NCBI GenBank assembly: GCA_900471925.1
Contig: UCGV01000010.1
Location: 1-64,000 of the forward strand
Length of the DNA: 64,000 nt
Origin: Hyphomicrobiales bacterium
Lineage (GTDB): Bacteria; Pseudomonadota; Alphaproteobacteria; Rhizobiales; Rhizobiaceae
Reading direction: 5' to 3'
A model generated the notes under the pieces. That model had not been told where the DNA came from, ran no database searches, and saw nothing but the letters and a program-made list of their open reading frames with translations. Of the stretch, positions 9,367 through 18,899 are shown piece by piece. The position numbers were made by a program, and so were the translations under genes. Each line of letters opens with the position of its first letter. Position 1 is the first letter of the stretch.

Positions 9367-10785
9367 TTATGCGAGCGCGGAAACAGTCCGGCGCGTGACG
9401 CGCATCGGCAGGCCATTCTGCGGCTGGGTCGTCAGCTTCTGTACGGGCCAGGGGTTTGTCTGATCGATCGAATCAAAGCGGTAGCCGTGCATCAGGACGG
9501 CAAGCGCGATCACTGCTTCCTGCAGCGCGAAAGTGGCACCGATACAGACGCGCGGGCCCGCGCCGAAGGGCAGGAACTGGAAGCGGCCGATAGAGGCACG
9601 GTTTTCCGGTAGGAAACGTTCCGGCATATAGGCGCGCGGCCGATCCCAATGGAGTTCATGTCGATGCAGGGTCCAGGGCATGACAAGCACGGTGACGCCG
9701 GCCTCGATCTCGACCCGTTCGCCCTTGGGGCTCGTCCAGGAATCATCCGATATGGCGGCGCGATTGATCGACGGAGCCGGCGGATAGAGACGCAAAGCCT
9801 CTTCGAAAGCAGCATGGGTCTGCGGCATCAGATCAGGCCATTCGACGGGTTCGGCGCCTGAAGCGAGAACCCTGTCGATCTCCTCTTCCATCGCCTCGCG
9901 GATATGCGGGCTGTTGGAGACGCAGTAGAGGGTCCAGGCGAGCGCGCGGGCGGTGGTTTCGTGGCCGGCGCCGATGAAGGTCAGGATATTGTCTTCGATC
10001 TCTTCCTTGGTCAGTCCGTCGGGACCGGTCTGTTCCAGAAGCAGGGTGAGAAAATCGTTCGGCGCCGCGCTACGGTCGGCCTTCATCCTGGCAAGGCGCA
10101 TATCCATGGTGTTGCGGACGATGGTGCGGAACTTCTCCAGCACTTTCTGACCACCGATGCGTGTCACACGTGGAACCCAGGATGGGGCTCGCAGCAGATC
10201 CATCGGATCGACGCGGCCCATGCGGTGCAACAACTCGTTGACGTCATCCGCGAAGTGGCCGCTGGAGGTGACGATCTCGCCCGAGAACAACGTATCGGCA
10301 AGGATCGCGAAGGTCAGTTCCGTCATGTCGGTGCTGATGTCGAAAACCGTACCAGTCTCGCCGACATCAGCATATTTGCGGGCATAGTCTTCCGATTGCC
10401 GCAGCATCTGGCCGGCAAAACCCTTGGCATGACGGGGCGTGAAGACGGGTGCGACGGCCTTGCGCGAGCGTTTCCAGACCGGGCCTTCCGCCGTCAGCAG
10501 GCCGTCGCGCAGGATAGGGCGCAGCACGAGCTGGCGCACGTCCGACATGCGATAATTATTGGCGTTGTCGACCAGCACGTGCTTGATCAGGCCGGGATCG
10601 TTGACGATCAATGTCCGCTGGCCGAAAAAATTGGTGCGAATCCAGGGCAGCGTATAGGAGGGCTCGCCCCAGAGCTCGAGTGGATTGCGGAAAATCGTCC
10701 TGATGATTTCGAGCCGCGAAGGCGGCACGGTTCGCGGCAGCGGTGCCGGTGGGACGAACGGGTCCGGACGCATATCCATCAGCAT
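9367..10785 (-). CDS. cytochrome P450
   Basis: Soluble bacterial P450 monooxygenase, 472 residues. The oxygen-activation helix is FIGAGHETTARAL near residue 270, the ExxR motif is EEALRLYPP near residue 335, and the heme-binding loop is FGAGPRVCIGATFA with the thiolate cysteine near residue 417. No signal or membrane anchor is evident. The start could be the ATG at 10785 or the in-frame ATGs two and four codons later (MLMDMRPDP). It follows the DUF1402 gene on the same strand by 39 bases and has no ferredoxin or reductase neighbour, so its redox partner must be encoded elsewhere. Substrate unknown. Confidence 0.93.
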   Translation of the reverse strand: MLMDMRPDPFVPPAPLPRTVPPSRLEIIRTIFRNPLELWGEPSYTLPWIRTNFFGQRTLIVNDPGLIKHVLVDNANNYRMSDVRQLVLRPILRDGLLTAEGPVWKRSRKAVAPVFTPRHAKGFAGQMLRQSEDYARKYADVGETGTVFDISTDMTELTFAILADTLFSGEIVTSSGHFADDVNELLHRMGRVDPMDLLRAPSWVPRVTRIGGQKVLEKFRTIVRNTMDMRLARMKADRSAAPNDFLTLLLEQTGPDGLTKEEIEDNILTFIGAGHETTARALAWTLYCVSNSPHIREAMEEEIDRVLASGAEPVEWPDLMPQTHAAFEEALRLYPPAPSINRAAISDDSWTSPKGERVEIEAGVTVLVMPWTLHRHELHWDRPRAYMPERFLPENRASIGRFQFLPFGAGPRVCIGATFALQEAVIALAVLMHGYRFDSIDQTNPWPVQKLTTQPQNGLPMRVTRRTVSALA

Positions 10786-10824
10786 AGCCTTTCCCGGGAG
10801 ATAGCGGTCCCGGCAGGCCTGACG

Positions 10825-11772
10825 TTAGAGCAGGCCCTTGAGCTGGTCCAGTTTGTCGTTGATCAGCCAGCCGTAATAATTCTCTTCCGGCCAGACCGTC
10901 GTGCCAGTAGCACGGTTCTTGGCGGCGAGCGCTGCGGCGCGCTGGCGGGAATTGCCGACATTATAGAGGGTCGCCGTGACACCCGGATTGTTTGATATAT
11001 CCATGCCGGCGATCTCCTTGTAGTCGTCGATCGACCTCCGGATGGAAGCAGCGACGAAAGCGAGCGAGATATCGGGATCCATGATCGCCTTATAGACCGA
11101 GCCGGCATTCTTCTCGTTCAGCTTCGGATAACCCGAAATACGGGTCACGAGATCAGACAGCATCAGAGCCGTCAGCGGATTGACCTGGCCAAGACCGAAG
11201 GTCTGGCCGGCATAGAAGGGCTGGAAGAAGACAGCACTGAAACGATTGTTCGGGTAGCTCTTGCCGTCCACGGTCTTGCCGCGGAAGTCGCTTTCCCAGA
11301 CATCCTCGCGGCAGGTCCAGAGCGTGTAGGAATCGCTCTTGCCGTTGCAGGCGGCAAATTGCGGCCGGTCAACGAAATCATCGACGCTTTCGCCATCATA
11401 GGCGAAACGGAAGCTCTCGCCGGCATAGGAGGCAGCCTTCACATAATAGGCCTGAAGGCGGTCATAAGCATCGACGTTATAGGTGTGCTCGCCGACGATC
11501 GCGCCGATCACATGGATCGGATCGATACCATAGGCATTCGAGATTTTCCTGATCTTGCCGAGCAGTTCATGGTCGGTCGACAAGAGGTCATAGACCTTCT
11601 CGTATTTTACATCGAACGTCGTCTTGGTGCCCTTGGTGCGGCGAACCGAAGCGCCCGGGATATCCGGTTGCTCGGCGTGACGGTTGCCGGGCGGAACGAC
11701 CTGCGCAGCAAAGGCAGGAACCACACCCGCAATGGTCACGGCAATCACAAGGCTTGTCAAAAGGCGTCGCAC
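10825..11772 (-). CDS. secreted DUF1402 family protein
   Basis: Uncharacterised exported protein of the DUF1402 family, restricted mainly to Rhizobiales. From the GTG at 11772 (with GGGAAAG nine bases upstream) it is 315 residues and begins with a signal peptide, VRRLLTSLVIAVTIAGVV with a PAFA-AQ cleavage site. The mature part carries YGIDPIHVIGAIVGEHTYN and later FGLGQVNPLTAL. Together these resemble the catalytic-Glu helix and GLxQINP segment of lysozyme-like lytic transglycosylases, though the match is only by eye. A longer frame back to 11874 would place its first codons inside the hslU terminator, so I reject it. It precedes the P450 gene on the same strand by 39 bases. Confidence 0.75.
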   Translation of the reverse strand: MRRLLTSLVIAVTIAGVVPAFAAQVVPPGNRHAEQPDIPGASVRRTKGTKTTFDVKYEKVYDLLSTDHELLGKIRKISNAYGIDPIHVIGAIVGEHTYNVDAYDRLQAYYVKAASYAGESFRFAYDGESVDDFVDRPQFAACNGKSDSYTLWTCREDVWESDFRGKTVDGKSYPNNRFSAVFFQPFYAGQTFGLGQVNPLTALMLSDLVTRISGYPKLNEKNAGSVYKAIMDPDISLAFVAASIRRSIDDYKEIAGMDISNNPGVTATLYNVGNSRQRAAALAAKNRATGTTVWPEENYYGWLINDKLDQLKGLL

Positions 11773-11851
11773 GATCTGCTTTCCCGTCTTTCCCTGTCGT
11801 CTTTGTGTTGCGGCTGACTGAACCAGAATCTTGTCCGAATAAAGCCAGGCC

Positions 11852-11893
11852 AAAAAACAAAGCAGGCCCTTCACTAAAAAGTAAAAGGCCCGC
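11852..11893 (-). terminator. rho-independent terminator after hslU
   Basis: Read on the minus strand, a 14-bp stem including G-T pairs (bases 11893-11880 with 11875-11862) closes a TTTT loop and is followed by TTTGTTTTTTGG at 11861-11850. It lies about 70 bases past the hslU stop codon. It also separates the hslV operon from the DUF1402 gene. Confidence 0.82.
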
Positions 11894-11959
11894 TGTCGAG
11901 AGTTCAGATTATGAAAGTTTCGACACTACCGGCACGAAAACGGGAAATGTCTTTACCAG

Positions 11960-13267
11960 TTACAGGATGAAGCGAGACAGATCGGTATTCTGCGCAAGGT
12001 CGCCGACGTGCTCGCGCACGTAATCGGCATCGATCTTCACATCGGTGCCCGCCCGATCCGGCGCGTTGTAGGAAATATCGTCCAGTACGCGCTCCATAAC
12101 CGTCTGCAGACGGCGCGCGCCGATATTCTCGACGGATGAGTTCAGGTGAACGGCGACATCGGCAAGCGCGTCGATCGCGTCATCGGTGAAATCGAGCGTC
12201 AGGCTTTCCGTCTCCATCAGCGCCTTGTACTGGCGAATGAGGCTTGCCTCGGTCTCCGTCAGGATGCGTCGGAAGTCGTCCTTGTTCAGCGGACGCAGTT
12301 CGACGCGGATCGGCAGACGGCCCTGTAATTCCGGCAGCAGGTCCGAAGGTTTGGCGACATGGAATGCGCCCGAGGCGATGAACAGGACGTGATCCGTCTT
12401 CACCGGGCCGTATTTGGTGGAAACCGTTGTGCCCTCAACCAGCGGCAACAGGTCGCGCTGCACGCCCTCGCGCGACACGCCTGCACCAACGCCGCCGTCG
12501 CGAGCGGCGATCTTGTCGATCTCGTCGAGGAAGACGATGCCATCATTTTCGACCGAACGAACGGCCTCGCGCTGGATGACCTCGTTGTCGATCAGCTTGT
12601 CGGACTCGTCGCGGATCAGATCCGAATAGGAGGCTTTCACCGTGGTGCGCACCTTCTTGGTGCGGCCGCCCATCGCCTTGCCGAACATTTCCGACAGGTT
12701 GAGCACGCCGATATTGGCGCCCGGCATTCCCGGGATTTCGAAGCCACCACCGCCCGAACCGGTATCGGCGACTTCGATATCAATTTCCTTATCGTCGAGT
12801 TCGCCGCTGCGGAGCTTCTTGCGGAAGCTCTCGCGCGTGGCGGGCGAGGCCGTCGCACCGACCAGTGCATCGAGAACGCGTTCCTCAGCGCTCATATGGG
12901 CCTTGGCCTGAACCTCGGCGCGCTTCTTTTCACGCACGAGGCCGATACCGACTTCGACCAGATCGCGGATGATCTGCTCGACATCGCGGCCGACATAACC
13001 GACCTCGGTGAATTTCGTGGCTTCGACCTTGATGAAGGGCGCACCGGCGAGCTTGGCGAGGCGACGGGAGATCTCCGTCTTGCCGACGCCGGTCGGGCCG
13101 ATCATCAGGATGTTCTTCGGCATGACTTCATCGCGCAGGCTCGGATCGAGCTGCTGACGGCGCCAACGGTTGCGCAGCGCAATCGCCACGGCGCGCTTGG
13201 CCTCATGCTGGCCGATAATGTAGCGATCGAGCTCGGAAACGATCTCGCGGGGAGAAAAAGTGGTCAT
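11960..13267 (-). CDS. hslU: ATP-dependent protease ATPase subunit HslU
   Basis: AAA+ unfoldase of the HslUV (ClpYQ) protease, 435 residues. It starts [20 protein letters not shown]. Walker A is [17 protein letters not shown] near residue 60, Walker B is [12 protein letters not shown] near residue 250, and the sensor/arginine segment is [16 protein letters not shown] near residue 390. The C-terminal tail ends DLSRFIL, the conserved sequence that docks into HslV. Its start codon overlaps the stop of the acetyltransferase gene by four bases, so translation is probably coupled. Confidence 0.96.
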   Translation of the reverse strand: MTTFSPREIVSELDRYIIGQHEAKRAVAIALRNRWRRQQLDPSLRDEVMPKNILMIGPTGVGKTEISRRLAKLAGAPFIKVEATKFTEVGYVGRDVEQIIRDLVEVGIGLVREKKRAEVQAKAHMSAEERVLDALVGATASPATRESFRKKLRSGELDDKEIDIEVADTGSGGGGFEIPGMPGANIGVLNLSEMFGKAMGGRTKKVRTTVKASYSDLIRDESDKLIDNEVIQREAVRSVENDGIVFLDEIDKIAARDGGVGAGVSREGVQRDLLPLVEGTTVSTKYGPVKTDHVLFIASGAFHVAKPSDLLPELQGRLPIRVELRPLNKDDFRRILTETEASLIRQYKALMETESLTLDFTDDAIDALADVAVHLNSSVENIGARRLQTVMERVLDDISYNAPDRAGTDVKIDADYVREHVGDLAQNTDLSRFIL

Positions 13268-13767
13268 TGTCTGTCATTCTCCTGGCGGTCCAGGGCCATC
13301 AGAAGTGCCCGGCCGTAATTCGTAGTAGTTTCGCCAAGTCTTTGAAAGCCCGCCTTGGTATAGGCTTTGATTGCAAAAATATTGTCCGGATGCGGATCGA
13401 CCAGCACGCGGTTTTTGCCTCTGTCGAAAAGCACCCGGCAGAAATGTGTCATAAAGGCCGGGCCGTGCCCCTTTCCCAGAAGCGTTTCGACGCCGATGAA
13501 CTGATCAATGCCACATGTGCCTTCCGGCTGGCCGTCCAGTGCCGCATCGTCTTCACCATCGAGCTCTGCCACCTGAATGAAGGCAAAATCCCTGCCGTCC
13601 AGCATCACCATATAGGGTTCGACCGAGGGATCGCTCAGATGATTCTCGATCGAGAGAAGCGCCTCCTGCGGCTCGCTCCACCAGCGACGGACATGCGGCT
13701 GCTCCAGCCATTCGGCCAGAAGAGGCAGGTCGGCTGCTGTGACGAGACGGAAGGCGTAATCCGTCAT
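13264..13767 (-). CDS. GNAT family N-acetyltransferase
   Basis: 167-residue acetyltransferase related to the aminoglycoside 6'-acetyltransferase / siderophore-acetylase branch of GNAT. It shows [12 protein letters not shown] near the N-terminus, the cofactor-binding strand-loop [21 protein letters not shown] and the late motif [23 protein letters not shown]. It is inserted between hslV and hslU with four-base overlaps on both sides, so it is translated as part of that operon. Whether it acts on a small molecule or on a protein linked to the protease is not known. The resemblance to AAC(6') enzymes does not by itself imply antibiotic resistance. Confidence 0.83.
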   Translation of the reverse strand: MTDYAFRLVTAADLPLLAEWLEQPHVRRWWSEPQEALLSIENHLSDPSVEPYMVMLDGRDFAFIQVAELDGEDDAALDGQPEGTCGIDQFIGVETLLGKGHGPAFMTHFCRVLFDRGKNRVLVDPHPDNIFAIKAYTKAGFQRLGETTTNYGRALLMALDRQENDRQ

Positions 13768-14288
13768 TCCGCGTCCAGCGTTTCCACGATGACATTGTGG
13801 TTGGTGTAGACGCAGATGTCGGCGGCGATATCGAGCGAGCGGCGGGCAATCTCCTCGGCAGACTTATCGGTGTCGGCAAGCGCAAGAGCTGCGGCAAGCG
13901 CGAAATTGCCACCCGAGCCAATCGCCATGACACCATGCTCGGGTTCCAGCACGTCGCCATTACCGGTGATGGCAAGCGTGACCGATTTGTCGGCGACCAG
14001 CATCATGGCTTCGAGATTGCGCAGGTAACGATCCGTGCGCCAGTCCTTGGCGAGCTCGACGGCAGCGCGCATCAGTTGGCCGGGATATTGCTCGAGTTTC
14101 TTCTCAAGCCGCTCCAGAAGGGTGAAGGCATCAGCGGTCGCTCCAGCGAAACCGGCGATCACTTCGCCCTTGCCGATGCGGCGAACCTTGCGGGCATTGC
14201 CCTTCATGATGGTCTGGCCAAGGCTGACCTGGCCATCACCGGCTACCACGACCTTGCCACCTTTTCGAACTGTAATAATTGTCGTCAT
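13764..14288 (-). CDS. hslV: ATP-dependent protease peptidase subunit HslV
   Basis: Threonine protease chamber of HslUV, 174 residues. The start at 14288 gives [12 protein letters not shown], so removal of Met exposes the catalytic N-terminal threonine as the family requires. An open frame back to 14336 would bury it and is rejected. [11 protein letters not shown] and the later [14 protein letters not shown] segment are family hallmarks. It is the first gene of a three-gene minus-strand operon with the acetyltransferase and hslU. It is divergent from hisB across about 180 bases that must hold both promoters. Confidence 0.95.
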   Translation of the reverse strand: MTTIITVRKGGKVVVAGDGQVSLGQTIMKGNARKVRRIGKGEVIAGFAGATADAFTLLERLEKKLEQYPGQLMRAAVELAKDWRTDRYLRNLEAMMLVADKSVTLAITGNGDVLEPEHGVMAIGSGGNFALAAALALADTDKSAEEIARRSLDIAADICVYTNHNVIVETLDAE

Positions 14289-14442
14289 CAAACACCTGTT
14301 GCCCCAACTCGCGGGCGGTTCCAGCGGACCGAACACCGGCCCTGTTGAGCCCTATGTAAGAGGGCCTGCGACGATTGCAAATGGCCTTCCTTTTCTGCCC
14401 CCACGCTGCTGGATATTTCGTGATGCGCCTGATAAGGAACCA

Positions 14443-14456
14443 CCTTGATTTCAAGG
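14443..14456 (+). promoter_or_regulatory. palindrome overlapping the hisB ribosome binding site
   Basis: CCTTGA (14443-14448), TT, TCAAGG (14451-14456) is a perfect inverted repeat. The AAGG of the hisB Shine-Dalgarno AAGGAG (14453-14458) lies in its right arm, eight bases before ATG 14467. As RNA it could form a small 5-bp hairpin that masks ribosome binding. It may be chance. Confidence 0.4.
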
Positions 14457-14466
14457 AGAAAGCCAT

Positions 14467-15075
14467 ATGGCCGAGACCGCAGCAAGCCGCACGGGCAGTG
14501 TTTCCCGCAAGACCAACGAGACGTCCATTTCCGTTTCCGTCAATCTCGACGGTACCGGCAAATCGACGATTTCGACGGGCGTCGGCTTCTTCGACCATAT
14601 GCTGGACCAGCTGTCACGACATTCGCTGATCGACATGGAAATCGAGGCCAAGGGTGACCTGCATATCGACGACCATCACACGGTCGAGGATACTGGTATC
14701 GCTATCGGCCAGGCGATCGCCAAGGCGCTCGGCGACCGGCGCGGCATCACCCGCTATGCTTCGATCGATCTCGCCATGGACGAGACGATGACTAAGGCTG
14801 CCGTCGACCTCTCCGGCCGCCCGTTCCTCGTGTGGAACGTTTCCTTCAGCGCGCCGAAGATCGGTACGTTCGATACCGAACTGGTGCGCGAATTCTTCCA
14901 TGCGCTTGCCCAGAATGCCGGGATCACCCTGCATGTTCTCAACCACTATGGTGCCAACAACCACCATATTGCAGAGACATGCTTCAAGGCCGTCGCCCGC
15001 GTCCTGCGTACGGCGACAGAGATCGATCCGAGACAGGCGGGCCGTGTTCCCTCGACGAAGGGCACGCTCGTCTGA
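14467..15075 (+). CDS. hisB: imidazoleglycerol-phosphate dehydratase
   Basis: Catalyses the dehydration of imidazole glycerol phosphate in histidine synthesis. It is the 202-residue monofunctional form, lacking the phosphatase domain of the enterobacterial protein. Metal-binding histidine clusters are visible as [44 protein letters not shown] and the internal repeat typical of the family. The start is the ATG at 14467 with a strong AAGGAG. It opens the his operon here; hisG, hisD, hisC and hisI are not in the window. Confidence 0.96.
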   Translation: MAETAASRTGSVSRKTNETSISVSVNLDGTGKSTISTGVGFFDHMLDQLSRHSLIDMEIEAKGDLHIDDHHTVEDTGIAIGQAIAKALGDRRGITRYASIDLAMDETMTKAAVDLSGRPFLVWNVSFSAPKIGTFDTELVREFFHALAQNAGITLHVLNHYGANNHHIAETCFKAVARVLRTATEIDPRQAGRVPSTKGTLV

Positions 15076-15095
15076 GCCCCAACAGGGAGCGTCAG

Positions 15096-15566
15096 ATGGC
15101 ATCCAGCTACGTTTTTCTTGTTCCGCCCAGCGGTCAGCGCGAGGATACGCGCACCGTCCGCGACGGTTTCTCCTGGCTCGCCTTCCTCTTTCCCTGGATC
15201 TGGCTGCTTGCGCATCGTCTCTGGCTTCATGCGATCATTGCCTTTGCACTACAGGTGATCGGCGGCGTGTTGACCGAAGAGCCAGGTTTTGGGCCGGCGG
15301 GCATGGCGCTCGCCTTCGCCGTCAACCTGTTCGTCGGCTTCGAGGGCCAGAATTTCCGCATCCGCAATCTCGCTTCCCACGGCTCGCGCGAGGAAGCGGC
15401 GATCGGCGCAACCTCGATCGACCTTGCGGAAGAGATCTATTATTCCAATTTCGAGACCGGCGCCGATCTGAAAGCGCCCGAATGGAACCAGGCATCCAGC
15501 CCGCAGGCAGGGCAGCGCCATTCCACTTCGCTCGGTCTCCTCGGGTTTGACGGAGGACGCAAATAA
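15096..15566 (+). CDS. DUF2628 family membrane protein in the his operon
   Basis: 156-residue uncharacterised protein of the DUF2628 type. After a short polar start ([11 protein letters not shown]) come two or three hydrophobic segments around residues 28-48 ([17 protein letters not shown]), 48-65 ([12 protein letters not shown]) and 70-85 ([14 protein letters not shown]). A polar C-terminus of ~70 residues follows. It begins 20 bases after hisB with a GGGAG site, and its TAA shares a base with the hisH ATG, so it is translated within the his operon. No enzymatic motif is visible. A link to histidine synthesis rests on location only. Confidence 0.78.
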   Translation: MASSYVFLVPPSGQREDTRTVRDGFSWLAFLFPWIWLLAHRLWLHAIIAFALQVIGGVLTEEPGFGPAGMALAFAVNLFVGFEGQNFRIRNLASHGSREEAAIGATSIDLAEEIYYSNFETGADLKAPEWNQASSPQAGQRHSTSLGLLGFDGGRK

Positions 15567-16216
15567 TGCGCGTCGCAATTATCGACTACGGCTCTGGCAA
15601 TCTGCGCTCGGCTACCAAGGCTTTCGAACGCGCGGCCCGCGAAGCCGGTATCGACGCTGAAATCAACCTGACGGACAAGGCAGAGGTCGTTGCCGCTGCC
15701 GACCGCATCGTGCTTCCGGGCGTCGGCGCCTACGCCGATTGCCGTCGCGGGCTTGATGCCGTTCCGGGCATGACGGAAGCACTGCTCGAGGTCGTCGAAA
15801 AGAAGGCGCGTCCCTTCCTCGGCATTTGCGTCGGCATGCAGCTCATGTCTTCGCGTGGCCTCGAAAAGACGGTGACGCAGGGTTTCGGATGGATCCCCGG
15901 CGATGTCGTGGAGATGACGCCTGATGACCCGGAGCTGAAGATCCCGCAAATCGGCTGGAATACGCTCGACCTGAAAATCGAGCACCCGCTTTTTGCAGGC
16001 ATTCCGACCGGGCCTGACGGACTGCATGCCTATTTTGTGCATTCCTACCATCTTGCCGCAAAGAATGCCGGCGATGTGATCGCGACGACCGACTATGGTG
16101 GCCCGATGACAGCCTTCGTCGGTCGCGACAATATGGCCGGCTCGCAGTTCCATCCGGAAAAAAGCCAGAAGCTCGGGCTGGCACTGATTGCGAATTTCCT
16201 GCGCTGGGCGCCTTAA
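15566..16216 (+). CDS. hisH: imidazole glycerol phosphate synthase glutamine amidotransferase subunit
   Basis: Class I glutamine amidotransferase that supplies ammonia to HisF, 216 residues. It starts [15 protein letters not shown]. The nucleophile elbow is GICVGMQLM with the catalytic cysteine near residue 88, and the His-Glu pair lies in FHPEKSQ near residue 195. It overlaps the preceding gene by one base. Two small uncharacterised genes separate it from hisA and hisF. Confidence 0.96.
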   Translation: MRVAIIDYGSGNLRSATKAFERAAREAGIDAEINLTDKAEVVAAADRIVLPGVGAYADCRRGLDAVPGMTEALLEVVEKKARPFLGICVGMQLMSSRGLEKTVTQGFGWIPGDVVEMTPDDPELKIPQIGWNTLDLKIEHPLFAGIPTGPDGLHAYFVHSYHLAAKNAGDVIATTDYGGPMTAFVGRDNMAGSQFHPEKSQKLGLALIANFLRWAP

Positions 16217-16282
16217 GGGCTGGCTTTTAATACGCGCGCCTTATTTCCCCTGTAAGTGAAGGGCGATACAGGAGCGCGCTCG

Positions 16283-16465
16283 ATGCCGGCTTCGCAGAAA
16301 TCAGGCAAGATATTCTACCGGTTGCGGCCCGCGAGAGAGGGCCAGCCACCTTTCGTCGATATCCGGCTGCCCGGCGGCACGATCATCCGGCAGGTCGATG
16401 AGGCCCTGCATCGCAAGGCGCTTTCCAACGCCGCCAAGGCCCTGAAAGAAAGGCTTGAGCGCTGA
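16283..16465 (+). CDS. small hypothetical protein in the his operon (60 aa)
   Basis: Small basic protein starting MPASQKSGKIFYRLRPA and ending ALKERLER. A GGAG at 16271-16274 precedes the ATG at 16283. A longer frame from GTG 16256 exists but lacks a better site. Its TGA overlaps the ATG of the following gene (TGATG), which argues for a real, translationally coupled gene. The sequence looks like a compact beta-rich N-terminus plus a C-terminal helix. I recognise no family. Confidence 0.6.
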   Translation: MPASQKSGKIFYRLRPAREGQPPFVDIRLPGGTIIRQVDEALHRKALSNAAKALKERLER

Positions 16466-17019
16466 TGCAGGAGAGCTTTCCGGGACACGAAAATTCAAGG
16501 CTGCGACCGGGCGAGATCAACGTCGGCGATCTTGCCGAGGCCGTTCTGGAATTCTACGTCGAAGGCGAGGATGACCTGATCGGCCTGCTTGCCTATGCAC
16601 TTTACGAGCGCCAGAAGCGCGATTTCATCGTCAGCTACCGCAAGCGCAATGCCGGCCGTTCGCCCAATGAGGCGGAAATTGCCGCTGTCACCAGCAATTA
16701 CCTTTCGGCGGACCTGCGCAACACCTTGCGCGAGCGTGCTTCACAGATTCTGTCGAGTTACGCCGAAACCTATGTCGAAGCCATGGAGCCGCAGATCCAG
16801 ATCGTGGCCACCAATAGCGAGGCGCTGCGGCAGGTTCGCGACATCGAGAAATCCGTGAAGAAACGTATCGGCTTCTGGCGGCAGGTGCGGGTTGGTTTAA
16901 CTGTGACCCTGCTGCTGATCACGCTTTTTGCCGCGGTTGCCATTGCCGCTGTCTTTTTTCGTTCGGATATCGTAGATGCGTGGCATGCACTGAGAGTGCC
17001 CACGACGCTACGGACCTGA
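16465..17019 (+). CDS. hypothetical membrane protein in the his operon (184 aa)
   Basis: Mostly soluble protein with one predicted transmembrane helix near the C-terminus (residues ~149-168, [20 protein letters not shown]). The stretch before it is helical and charged ([53 protein letters not shown]). This suggests a cytoplasmic coiled or helical domain anchored by its C-terminus. It overlaps the 60-residue gene upstream by one base and ends six bases before hisA. No catalytic motif was recognised. Its role is unknown. Confidence 0.72.
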   Translation: MQESFPGHENSRLRPGEINVGDLAEAVLEFYVEGEDDLIGLLAYALYERQKRDFIVSYRKRNAGRSPNEAEIAAVTSNYLSADLRNTLRERASQILSSYAETYVEAMEPQIQIVATNSEALRQVRDIEKSVKKRIGFWRQVRVGLTVTLLLITLFAAVAIAAVFFRSDIVDAWHALRVPTTLRT

Positions 17020-17024
17020 GACGA

Positions 17025-17771
17025 ATGATCCTTTTTCCCGCGATCGACCTGAAGGGCGGACAATGCGTTCGCTTGAAGCTCGGCGACATGCAACAGGCAA
17101 CGGTCTACAATACCGATCCGGCTGCCCAGGCGAAATCCTTTGAAGAACAAGGTTTCGAATGGCTGCACGTGGTCGATCTCGACGGCGCCTTTGCAGGACA
17201 TTCGGCCAATGGCGATGCGGTCGAGGCGATCCTGAAGGCCACGAAAAACCCGGTTCAGCTCGGCGGCGGCATCCGCACACTCGATCATATCGAGAGCTGG
17301 CTGTCGCGCGGGCTGCGACGCGTCATCCTCGGCACAATCGCCGTTCGTGATCCGGCTCTCGTCATCGAAGCCTGCAAAAAGTTTCCGGGCCACGTCGCTG
17401 TCGGGATCGATGCCAAGGGCGGCAAGGTGGCTGTCGAAGGCTGGGCGGAAGCATCCGAACTCGGCATTGTCGAGCTTGCTAAGAAATTCGAAGGCGCCGG
17501 CGTTGCCGCAATCATCTATACCGATATCGATCGTGACGGCATCCTGACCGGCATCAACTGGAGCTCGACGCTGGAACTGGCGGACGCCGTCTCCATCCCG
17601 GTGATCGCATCCGGCGGCCTCGCCTCGATCGACGATATCAAGCGCATGTTGCAGCCGGATGCGCGCAAGCTCGAAGGCGCCATTTCCGGCCGCGCCCTTT
17701 ATGACGGCCGGATCGACCCCAAGGCAGCGCTCGATCTCATCAGGGCCGCACGGGCGAAGGAGACTGTATAA
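17025..17771 (+). CDS. hisA: ProFAR isomerase HisA
   Basis: Phosphoribosylformimino-5-aminoimidazole carboxamide ribotide isomerase, a (beta/alpha)8 barrel of 248 residues. The start at 17025 gives [17 protein letters not shown] with the catalytic Asp in strand 1. Other conserved pieces are [26 protein letters not shown] in strand 5 with the second catalytic Asp, and [12 protein letters not shown] for phosphate binding. An ATG 45 bases upstream would extend into the previous gene and is rejected. The stop overlaps the hisF start (TAATG). Confidence 0.96.
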   Translation: MILFPAIDLKGGQCVRLKLGDMQQATVYNTDPAAQAKSFEEQGFEWLHVVDLDGAFAGHSANGDAVEAILKATKNPVQLGGGIRTLDHIESWLSRGLRRVILGTIAVRDPALVIEACKKFPGHVAVGIDAKGGKVAVEGWAEASELGIVELAKKFEGAGVAAIIYTDIDRDGILTGINWSSTLELADAVSIPVIASGGLASIDDIKRMLQPDARKLEGAISGRALYDGRIDPKAALDLIRAARAKETV

Positions 17772-18559
17772 TGAGCCTGAAAGCCCGCGTGATCCCCTGT
17801 CTGGACGTCAAGGACGGCCGCGTCGTCAAGGGTGTCAACTTTCTCAATCTGGTCGATGCCGGCGATCCTGTCGAAGCGGCCAAGGCCTATGATGCGGCCG
17901 GCGCCGATGAGCTCTGCTTCCTCGACATCACCGCTTCCTCGGATAATCGCGAGACAATTTTCGATGTCGTGGCGCGCACGGCCGAGCAATGCTTCATGCC
18001 GCTCACCGTCGGCGGCGGCGTTCGCACCATTGCCGATATCCGCAGGCTACTGCTCTGCGGTGCCGACAAGGTCTCGATCAATTCGGCAGCGGTTAACAAT
18101 CCGGATTTCGTCGCCGAAGCGGCGGACAAGTTCGGCGACCAATGCATCGTCGTGTCGATCGATGCGAAGCGTCGGCTGACGCAGAAGGTCGGTGGCGACA
18201 ATCTGAGTGCCTGGGAAATCTACACGCATGGCGGCCGCAACGCGACCGGCATCGATGCCGTGGAATTTGCCCAGAAGATGGTTGCCCGCGGCGCCGGCGA
18301 ACTGCTCGTTACCTCCATGGACCGTGACGGCACGAAAATCGGCTATGACCTGGAGCTGACGCGGGCGATTGCCGATTCCGTCCGCGTGCCGGTTATCGCC
18401 TCAGGCGGCGTCGGCGACCTCGATGACCTCGTGGCCGGTGTGAAGGATGGCCGTGCCAATGCGGTGCTTGCCGCATCAATCTTCCACTTCGGCACCTATT
18501 CCGTCGGCGAAGCGAAGCGCTATATGTCTGAGCGCGGCATCGCGATGCGGCTCGACTGA
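17771..18559 (+). CDS. hisF: imidazole glycerol phosphate synthase cyclase subunit
   Basis: Cyclase half of IGP synthase, 262 residues, partner of HisH. The N-terminus reads [19 protein letters not shown] with the catalytic Asp in strand 1. [22 protein letters not shown] (the second catalytic Asp) and [12 protein letters not shown] complete the barrel signature. It overlaps hisA by one base and precedes hisE by 16 bases, as in a coordinated his operon. Confidence 0.97.
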   Translation: MSLKARVIPCLDVKDGRVVKGVNFLNLVDAGDPVEAAKAYDAAGADELCFLDITASSDNRETIFDVVARTAEQCFMPLTVGGGVRTIADIRRLLLCGADKVSINSAAVNNPDFVAEAADKFGDQCIVVSIDAKRRLTQKVGGDNLSAWEIYTHGGRNATGIDAVEFAQKMVARGAGELLVTSMDRDGTKIGYDLELTRAIADSVRVPVIASGGVGDLDDLVAGVKDGRANAVLAASIFHFGTYSVGEAKRYMSERGIAMRLD

Positions 18560-18575
18560 GTTTGAAGGCAGTATC

Positions 18576-18899
18576 ATGAGCGGATTTTCCCTTTCCGACC
18601 TTGAGCGGATCGTCGAAGAGCGAGCTAAGGCCTCACCGGATGAATCCTGGACCGCCAAGCTGGTGGCCGCCGGGCAACCGAAAGCGGCCAAGAAACTCGG
18701 CGAAGAAGCCATCGAAGCCGTGATGGCGGCGGTCACAAATGACCGCGAAAACCTCACCTATGAAGCAGCCGACGTTCTCTATCACCTAATGGTCGTATTG
18801 AAGATTGCTGAAATACCGCTAGAGAATGTCATGACCGAACTTGCGCGGCGGACCGCGCAATCCGGCCTCAAGGAAAAGGCCAGCCGGCAGAGTTCATGA
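18576..18899 (+). CDS. hisE: phosphoribosyl-ATP diphosphatase
   Basis: Monofunctional HisE, 107 residues, of the all-alpha MazG-like NTP pyrophosphohydrolase superfamily. The metal-binding helices are [14 protein letters not shown] and [14 protein letters not shown]. It acts at the second step of histidine synthesis; its usual partner hisI (cyclohydrolase) is not in the window. The ATG at 18576 is preceded by GAAGG. The stop overlaps the coaA start by four bases (ATGA). Confidence 0.94.
   Translation: MSGFSLSDLERIVEERAKASPDESWTAKLVAAGQPKAAKKLGEEAIEAVMAAVTNDRENLTYEAADVLYHLMVVLKIAEIPLENVMTELARRTAQSGLKEKASRQSS

Noticed and set aside
13264..13767. Acquired aminoglycoside resistance gene
   Set aside because: The protein resembles the AAC(6') branch of GNAT but is embedded in the conserved hslV-hslU operon, with native-like base composition and no mobile element.
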